From positions 1 to 49,721 of the forward strand of contig JANQGV010000314.1 in the NCBI GenBank assembly GCA_028282925.1: a stretch of 49,721 bases of DNA, given 5' to 3'. This stretch comes from Thermodesulfobacteriota bacterium. GTDB lineage: Bacteria > Desulfobacterota > WTBG01 > CAIYCZ01 > CAIRTM01. This document shows positions 44,459 to 49,721 of this stretch, piece by piece. A program made the translations under genes and the position numbers. Below the pieces are notes generated by a model. The model did no database searches, was not told where the DNA came from, and saw only the letters and a list, made by a program, of their open reading frames with translations. The stretch's first letter is position 1. Each line of letters starts with the position of its first letter.

Positions 44459-45916
44459 GTGAAGGTACTCTTTTGTGCCAAGGGCCAGGAAACACTGGCG
44501 ATTGAATATATATCAGCGGCCCTGAAGGAAGCCGGTCATCGGGTTGAGCTGCTGTTTGAGCCCGAATTTGACGGCGGCATGGGTTTTCTTCCGCCCTACG
44601 GCATGAAGCTGCTGCAGCGAAAAAACCGTTTTTTAGACGCTATAAAAACGTTTGATCCCGACCTGATTGCCTTTTCCTGCCCGCTGAATATTTACCCCTT
44701 TGTAAAAAAAACCGCCCGGCTGATCAAGCTGCATTTTTCCATTCCGATTGTTGTCGGTGGAGGGCACCCGACCCTTGCCCCGGACTACCTGATGCAAAAT
44801 CCTGATATCGATATTGTCTGCATCGGCGAAGGCGAAGAGCCAATGGTGGAGCTGGCCGATAAAATGGAGCGCGGCATCGATTACTCCGACACCCGCAATT
44901 TCTGGTTCCGGAAAAACGGGTCGCTCATTAAAAACGAGGTGCGGCCCCTGCTTGAAGACCTCGACCGTCTCCCGTTTCCCGACCGCGACCTCTTTTACCA
45001 TCACGGCTGCTTTGCCGGCAATCTCTATTTCGTCGCCGGGCGCGGTTGCCCCTTTCAGTGTACCTACTGCTGCCAGCATGCCTTCCAGCAGACGTACCGC
45101 GGCAAGGGAAAGTACGTACGTCTGCGCAGTGTTGAAAATGTTATCCAGGAACTTGAAGTATGCATCAAAACCTATGATGTACAGCATATCCACTCGGAAG
45201 ACGACACCTTCACCATTCATCACCAGTGGCTCCACGATTTCTGCGACGAATACAAAAAACAGATCAATGTCCCGCTCTACTGTCATGTTCGCCCGGGAAC
45301 GCTTTCGGCCGACCTGTTGCAGAGAATGAAAAAGGCCGGCTGCGAGGCTGTTTTTTTCGGCATTGATTCCGGCTGCGAAGAGCTTCGCAAATCGCTGCTC
45401 AAAAGAGATATCTCCAACGACACCATCTACAGCCAGGCGAAGCTTATTAAAGAAGCGGGCATCCGACTGGCCAGCGCCTCAATGTTCGGCCTTCCCGGTG
45501 AAACCCCGCAGCAAATGCATGAAACGTTCCGGATGGCCATTGATATTCAAAGCGATTTTGCCTACGACAGCATCTTTTACCCCTTTTACGGAACAGAGCT
45601 GTATGACTACGCCGTTCAAAACGGCTATCTGAACGAAAAAAACCAGCACGACATTAAAGAGGGGCTGGGATCGCCCTATCAGTATCCCCTGCTTACCGGC
45701 GAACACAATGATCTTGCCATGACCATGAAAAACTGCTTACCGGCATATGCCCGGTTTGCATCTTTAAGGCCGTTTCTTGATCTGGTGATAAAAAAAAGGT
45801 GGCTTAAGCTCAGCGGACTTGTTAACCTGTTGCTGACCCCGTTCAGCTATGCCTTTATGGGGCGCCTCAAGCGCAAAGAAATCCTGCAGACAATCCTGGG
45901 GTATTTTAAACCATGA
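44459..45916 (+). CDS. B12-binding domain radical SAM protein 3
   Basis: The GTG start at 44459 has GGAG 9 bases upstream. The protein has 485 residues. The cobalamin-like domain (about 1-150) includes VVGGGHPTLAPDY (98-110) and CIGEGEEPMVELADKM. The cluster motif is CPFQCTYC (Cys197, 201, 204) followed by a further Cys. C-terminal hydrophobic segments (LVNLLLTPFSYAFMG) suggest contact with membrane. It is a close paralogue of the next gene: the first 45 residues, the NFWF block and the LDRLPFPDRDLF block match almost residue for residue. The stop overlaps the next start by 4 bases. Confidence 0.88.
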   Translation: MKVLFCAKGQETLAIEYISAALKEAGHRVELLFEPEFDGGMGFLPPYGMKLLQRKNRFLDAIKTFDPDLIAFSCPLNIYPFVKKTARLIKLHFSIPIVVGGGHPTLAPDYLMQNPDIDIVCIGEGEEPMVELADKMERGIDYSDTRNFWFRKNGSLIKNEVRPLLEDLDRLPFPDRDLFYHHGCFAGNLYFVAGRGCPFQCTYCCQHAFQQTYRGKGKYVRLRSVENVIQELEVCIKTYDVQHIHSEDDTFTIHHQWLHDFCDEYKKQINVPLYCHVRPGTLSADLLQRMKKAGCEAVFFGIDSGCEELRKSLLKRDISNDTIYSQAKLIKEAGIRLASASMFGLPGETPQQMHETFRMAIDIQSDFAYDSIFYPFYGTELYDYAVQNGYLNEKNQHDIKEGLGSPYQYPLLTGEHNDLAMTMKNCLPAYARFASLRPFLDLVIKKRWLKLSGLVNLLLTPFSYAFMGRLKRKEILQTILGYFKP

Positions 45917-47379
45917 AAATACTCTTTTTTGCCAAAGGCCACGAATCCCTTGCCATTGAGGCCCTCTCGGCCATGCTGAAGCAGGCCGGGCATGAGGTTT
46001 CCTTGCTGTTTGACCCGGGGCTCGACAGCGTGCTTGGATTTCTTGATCTTGCCTGGCTCAGGCAAAAAAACGACCAGCGGCATATACGGTTCATCGATGC
46101 CTTTCAGCCCGATCTGATCTGCTTTTCCGCACTGACAAACCTGTATTCGTTTGTTGCCGAGAAAGCTGCGCTTATAAAAAAGCATTTTTCAATTCCCATA
46201 GTTGTGGGCGGGATGCACCCGACCCTGGTCCCCGAGTTCGTTCTCGCCAATCCGCATATCGATATGATTTGCCTCGGCGAGGGAGACGAAGCCCTGCTTG
46301 AGCTGGCCTGTGCCATGGAGCAGGGCAAAGATTATTACACTCTTCAGAATTTCTGGTTTAAGAAAGACGGCGCTGTTATTAAAAACCCGCTGCGCCCCCT
46401 TATTCAGGACCTTGACCGCCTGCCCTTCCCCGACCGCGACCTCTTTCATCAATACGGCACGTTTGCGGGAACACTCTATATCACCACCGGACGCGGCTGT
46501 CCCTTTACCTGCACCTATTGCTGTCACCATACCCTGCAGAAAATGTACCGCCACAAAGGGTGCTATGTCCGGCGCAGAAGCGTTGAGAATGTTATCCGGG
46601 AGCTTGAGCAGTGTGTCACCCGCTACACGGTCAAGTCTGTTTATTCAATGGACGACACCTTTACCCTGGATGAGGCCTGGATCGAGACCTTTGCCGACGA
46701 ATACCGCAAAAGGATAAAGCGGCCCCTGTATTGTCATGTCAGACCGGGCACCATAACCCGCAACATGCTTGACAGCCTGTGCAAAGCAGGCTGCACCGAT
46801 GTGTTTTACGGCATTGATTCCGGCAACGAAGAGGTACGGTTCAAACTGATGAACAGGAAGATCACAAACGAAACAATGCTACAAGACACACAACTCTTAA
46901 AAGACTACGGCATTTCCGTAACCACGTCGGCCATTTTCGGATTTCCCCACGAGACACCCCGACAGATGATGGAAACGGTTGAGCTGATAAAAACCATTAA
47001 AAGCGATTTTGCCTATACCTATATGTTTTATCCCTTTCCCGAGACCGATTCTTTTAACTACTGCAGGGAACACGGTTTGATCGACGAAGAAACAGTGGAT
47101 AAAATACTTACCGGCCATGGTTCCTTCCACCAGAAATCGCTGCTGAAATCAGACTCGGCCGACTTTGCCCTGCTGCTGAAAAACATGCTGCCGTTCAGCG
47201 TAACCTTTCCCCGCCTGCAGTGGCTTGCCGACATGCTGATTCAAAACAGGTGGTATACCCTGAGCAGGTTGATTTTCATTCTCTCTGCGCCCATTACCTA
47301 CGCCCAATACGGCCGCAATAAAATCCGCGAGCTTGTGTCCATGGCGCTGGCAAACATGCGCATGAGACTGCCCGGCTAG
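45913..47379 (+). CDS. B12-binding domain radical SAM protein 4 (tandem paralogue)
   Basis: A 488-residue protein sharing its whole architecture with the gene just before. VVGGMHPTLVPEF is at 98-110, CLGEGDEALLELACAM follows, and the cluster motif is CPFTCTYC (Cys196, 200, 203), again followed by a further Cys. Shared blocks include FRKNGSLIKN/FKKDGAVIKN, YCHVRPGT and GIDSG. The pair probably arose by tandem duplication and now carries out successive or alternative steps. It ends 30 bases from the convergent GT-C-like gene. I see no hairpin terminator in that gap. Confidence 0.88.
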   Translation: MKILFFAKGHESLAIEALSAMLKQAGHEVSLLFDPGLDSVLGFLDLAWLRQKNDQRHIRFIDAFQPDLICFSALTNLYSFVAEKAALIKKHFSIPIVVGGMHPTLVPEFVLANPHIDMICLGEGDEALLELACAMEQGKDYYTLQNFWFKKDGAVIKNPLRPLIQDLDRLPFPDRDLFHQYGTFAGTLYITTGRGCPFTCTYCCHHTLQKMYRHKGCYVRRRSVENVIRELEQCVTRYTVKSVYSMDDTFTLDEAWIETFADEYRKRIKRPLYCHVRPGTITRNMLDSLCKAGCTDVFYGIDSGNEEVRFKLMNRKITNETMLQDTQLLKDYGISVTTSAIFGFPHETPRQMMETVELIKTIKSDFAYTYMFYPFPETDSFNYCREHGLIDEETVDKILTGHGSFHQKSLLKSDSADFALLLKNMLPFSVTFPRLQWLADMLIQNRWYTLSRLIFILSAPITYAQYGRNKIRELVSMALANMRMRLPG

Positions 47380-47409
47380 CCTTTACTCTTTTTAATTGCG
47401 TATTGATAT

Positions 47410-49338
47410 TTAATGAAACAGCCCGCCAAAGGTAGCAAACACTGCGGGATAGCTGAAGAAGAGGGTCACGTTTTCAGGAGGATTCTTTAGCGTAATGAAG
47501 CCCACCGGATCCTGGTAAAAAAGGGTCGGTTCCACTGGAACTTCAGGAGTTGCCCGGAAATAGCGCGACCAGTGATAGGATATGATAACCGTGTCGTCCT
47601 CGGGCTGCACGTTGCTCAGTTCAATACGGCTCGGTCTTGCCGTGATTTTTCCGCTGCCCTTGAGAAAAAAGGTGCCGTTCCTCCGGGCGGTATACACATG
47701 AAAGTCTTCTATCTTTTTGCTTAGTAAAAACCGCTCGGGAGCACCGGAAAAAAGGCTTTTGGAACCTTCCGACCAGACAATGACCCACCGTATATTATAC
47801 AACTCTATATAGCGCCAGAGTTCATCAGCCGAAAAACCCGCAACATCCCGGCCAAAAAGCAGGCCGTCGGCGAAGCTGCTGAACTGGTCAGGGGTCGGTG
47901 TATAGGGAGAGTAATTGCCCAGGAATTCCCTGCCGGTTAACAGGGGAAACAGATACGACATATGGGTACCATAATACTGGTGACCGGTGGCAAAATCGGA
48001 ATTCTCTATCAGCACCCGTCCGTTCGGATCGGTATTGTCCTTCAGCCACTGGACCAGTTCCTCCAGGGGTTTCGGTACAGTTGTTTGCAGGCGAAAATCT
48101 TTCTTTACGAAAAGATGATAATACGGGGTGGCACAGACTGCAGCGACTATGCAAAAAACAATCACCCATAAACCGACCATGACTTTCCGTTTTCCGGATC
48201 GTTTGATCCTGGAAAACAGGGCACACAGCCCCACCGCCGCCGGAAACAGAAGCAGCATGTTCAGGAAAATGACAAAACGCAGCGGGGTCAGCCGTGCCGT
48301 AACATCCCAGAATGAACCGTAATAGGCCAGCACGAACATTGAAAAGGCGCTCGCACCAAACAGATACCCTGCTAGCTGCTGTCGGCGTAATACCAGACAG
48401 ATTACTCCTGCAATTCCGCACACAAGCAGCAACAGGTCTACAAACCCTGTTTTCTGAAACGGTATATTCATATACTCATTAAACTTCGGATTGAGCCGTA
48501 TATAGGTATTAAACGGTTCCAGAAGGGACTCGGTAACATAAAAAAACGATGGCGGAAAGCCTCCGCTTTCCTTAATCAGCGTCAGGCTGGGCAAAAGCCA
48601 CAAACTGTTACTCAGCAGCACAAACAGTGCTGCTCCGGCAATCAGCAGATGCTCCCGCACGGAAAGCCTTGCAATTGATAACCCGTAACAGACCAGGCCG
48701 GGCACAAGCACATGCACTGCGGTAAACACATGCACTGCAAAACCGTAGGAAAGCAGCAGGGCAAACCACAACACATCGAAAAATTTTTTATGTTTGGAAA
48801 AATGCACCAGAAAAGAAACGGAAAGGATGCTGAGATAACACGACAGGATATATGAAACGGTTCCCCAGTAGAGAAAATCAACACAAATGCTCACCTGCAA
48901 AAAGATCGTTCCCGCAAAGGCGCTCACAATCCCTTCGGTGCGGCCCAGGCCGAAATTACGTGCGCTGACATACAGAAACAGTGGTACTCCAAGCAGGGTC
49001 AGTAATATGTAGAGTTTATAGGCAAAACCCGTAGAGAACCATCCCAGCGCGGCGACAAAAAGCGCCCAGCCGTAATTATCAACCGACGTTACCGCCGTAT
49101 ACGCTGTTCCGGCCCGTAAAAAAGGATTATACGCAAACAGCATGCCGAAGTTCCGCAGATATCCGGCCTTATACAGGGCATCGCCGTAATGGATACTGTA
49201 ATCATCAGTATATACAGGATTTGAGGAAAACCACTCGCTCACCGGGATATAGCAGTGGGTAAAACCGGCCTGAAGAAAAACCAGCAGGGCAAGCACAAAA
49301 ACATGGTTTTTCTTTTGTCTTTGTTTTACCGGCTCCAT
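47410..49338 (-). CDS. Large polytopic membrane protein, GT-C/YfhO-like
   Basis: A 642-residue protein from ATG 49338, which has AAAGGG 11 bases upstream (an in-frame GTG at 49350 is less likely). There are about 12 hydrophobic segments in the first 430 residues, then a soluble extracytoplasmic domain of about 200 residues. The first loop has acidic and aromatic residues (NPVYTDDYSIHYGDAL, about 40-55), as in GT-C sugar transferases. The soluble part contains LVQWLKDNTDPNGRVLIENS and WRYIELYNIRWVIVWS, as in YfhO-like and related oligosaccharide-modifying proteins. It faces the radical SAM operon in convergent orientation and probably serves the same glycan. Confidence 0.78.
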   Translation of the reverse strand: MEPVKQRQKKNHVFVLALLVFLQAGFTHCYIPVSEWFSSNPVYTDDYSIHYGDALYKAGYLRNFGMLFAYNPFLRAGTAYTAVTSVDNYGWALFVAALGWFSTGFAYKLYILLTLLGVPLFLYVSARNFGLGRTEGIVSAFAGTIFLQVSICVDFLYWGTVSYILSCYLSILSVSFLVHFSKHKKFFDVLWFALLLSYGFAVHVFTAVHVLVPGLVCYGLSIARLSVREHLLIAGAALFVLLSNSLWLLPSLTLIKESGGFPPSFFYVTESLLEPFNTYIRLNPKFNEYMNIPFQKTGFVDLLLLVCGIAGVICLVLRRQQLAGYLFGASAFSMFVLAYYGSFWDVTARLTPLRFVIFLNMLLLFPAAVGLCALFSRIKRSGKRKVMVGLWVIVFCIVAAVCATPYYHLFVKKDFRLQTTVPKPLEELVQWLKDNTDPNGRVLIENSDFATGHQYYGTHMSYLFPLLTGREFLGNYSPYTPTPDQFSSFADGLLFGRDVAGFSADELWRYIELYNIRWVIVWSEGSKSLFSGAPERFLLSKKIEDFHVYTARRNGTFFLKGSGKITARPSRIELSNVQPEDDTVIISYHWSRYFRATPEVPVEPTLFYQDPVGFITLKNPPENVTLFFSYPAVFATFGGLFH

Positions 49339-49612
49339 CGAAAAATACACCCTTTCAGCGGAAACTACTCATACATCTGGAAAAATACTGTTTGGACACT
49401 ATACTACAAATAGTATTGGCAAAATATCACTTTTTTCGCAAATAATTGCACTCAAATTCCTGGATTTTCTACGATAAAAGTATAAAATCCTAATAAGTAA
49501 TACCTTGAAGCACAGATGCTTTCAGGTTAGAATGAATCGGTTTGAACAGGCCTGCCGGTTCCGGATTTTGATAAAGGCGGAAACTGACGGGCCTTTCACT
49601 CAACGACAACTA
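49339..49612. other. Upstream region of the GT-C/YfhO-like gene, with a palindrome
   Basis: There is no gene here. ATACTA-CAAA-TAGTAT at 49401-49416 is a perfect 16-base palindrome (6-base arms), and its edge overlaps a minus-strand TATAGT (49398-49403) that could be a -10 box. It might be an operator, but there is only one copy and no regulator gene nearby. From 49417 to 49612 I see nothing recognisable. Confidence 0.3.
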
Positions 49613-49721
49613 GTCTCAAATCAAGCGAGGATTCGTCGCGAGGGTGCTGAAATGCCCGGAGATTCAGGCTGCACGGACCGAAAGCCGAAGAGGCGTACTC
49701 ATCTGTACGTTGATGAGGCTG
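49613..49721. repeat. Family 3 repeat, long form cut by the window end
   Basis: TAGTCTCAAATCAAGCG begins a copy that matches the long element at 35406 for about 109 bases, including CTGAAATGCC, the CAGGCTGCACGGACCG block and GGCGTAC-TCATCT-GTACG. The right arm lies beyond the window. Confidence 0.85.

Noticed and set aside
1-49721. CRISPR array, tRNA or rRNA genes
   Set aside because: The repeats present are dispersed and palindromic without regular spacers, and no cloverleaf or rRNA sequence was recognised by reading.

Overview
The window most resembles a chromosome segment of an anaerobic, Gram-negative bacterium of the Desulfobacterota (deltaproteobacterial) type. Grounds for this are a ResB/CcsA (System II) cytochrome c maturation pair, a rhodanese-ferritin fusion beside a stand-alone SelD-type flavoprotein, large cytosolic PAS/GAF histidine kinases, several cobalamin-binding radical SAM proteins, and short intergenic repeats like those I associate with that group. 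The assignment is inference; there is no rRNA or other taxonomic marker here. I see no tRNA, rRNA, CRISPR array, prophage or intact transposase gene.

Layout. 0.2-3 kb (minus): DUF1015, TrmN6-like methyltransferase and YciO-like protein, diverging from a secreted S10-type serine peptidase (3.1-4.7 kb). 4.7-6.8 kb (minus): hybrid histidine kinase. 7.2-8.4 kb (plus): crcB fluoride channel, DUF190 and MoaE-like protein, preceded by a repeat with a 22-bp perfect hairpin. 8.4-10.3 kb: an MFS exporter between two copies of a roughly 257-bp structured repeat. 10.3-11.3 kb (minus): TIGR01777 epimerase. 11.4-16.4 kb (plus): rhodanese-ferritin fusion, FAD oxidoreductase, ResB, CcsA and a DUF1460-like exported protein, probably one redox and cytochrome-maturation operon. 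16.7-20.4 kb: an exported hypothetical protein, a LysM lytic transglycosylase with a consensus promoter, and a beta-propeller lipoprotein flanked by about 40-bp inverted repeats. 20.7-34.9 kb (minus): housekeeping and signalling genes (ettA, two more large histidine kinases, Prc protease, ilvC with a strong terminator, mutM, HDOD). 34.9-35.6 kb: a cluster of repeats without genes. 35.6-49.3 kb: an accessory block.

The accessory block is the most unusual part. A plus-strand operon of eight genes (38.0-47.4 kb) holds two family-2 glycosyltransferases, one SPASM-like radical SAM protein, one SAM methyltransferase and four cobalamin-binding (B12) radical SAM proteins, the last two being tandem paralogues. 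It lies between two polytopic GT-C-like membrane proteins and a small single-pass protein on the minus strand. I infer a pathway that builds and modifies a lipid-linked glycan or lipid, with C-methylation or C-C chemistry by the radical SAM enzymes; no product can be named from sequence alone.

Intergenic space is filled with three families of dispersed, palindromic repeats. Family 1 (about 257 bp) has several hairpins kept by compensatory changes. Family 2 (about 125 bp) has ends that covary between copies. Family 3 has a short form (about 40 bp) and a long form (about 180 bp), and its TAG-containing ends supply the stop codons of four different genes.
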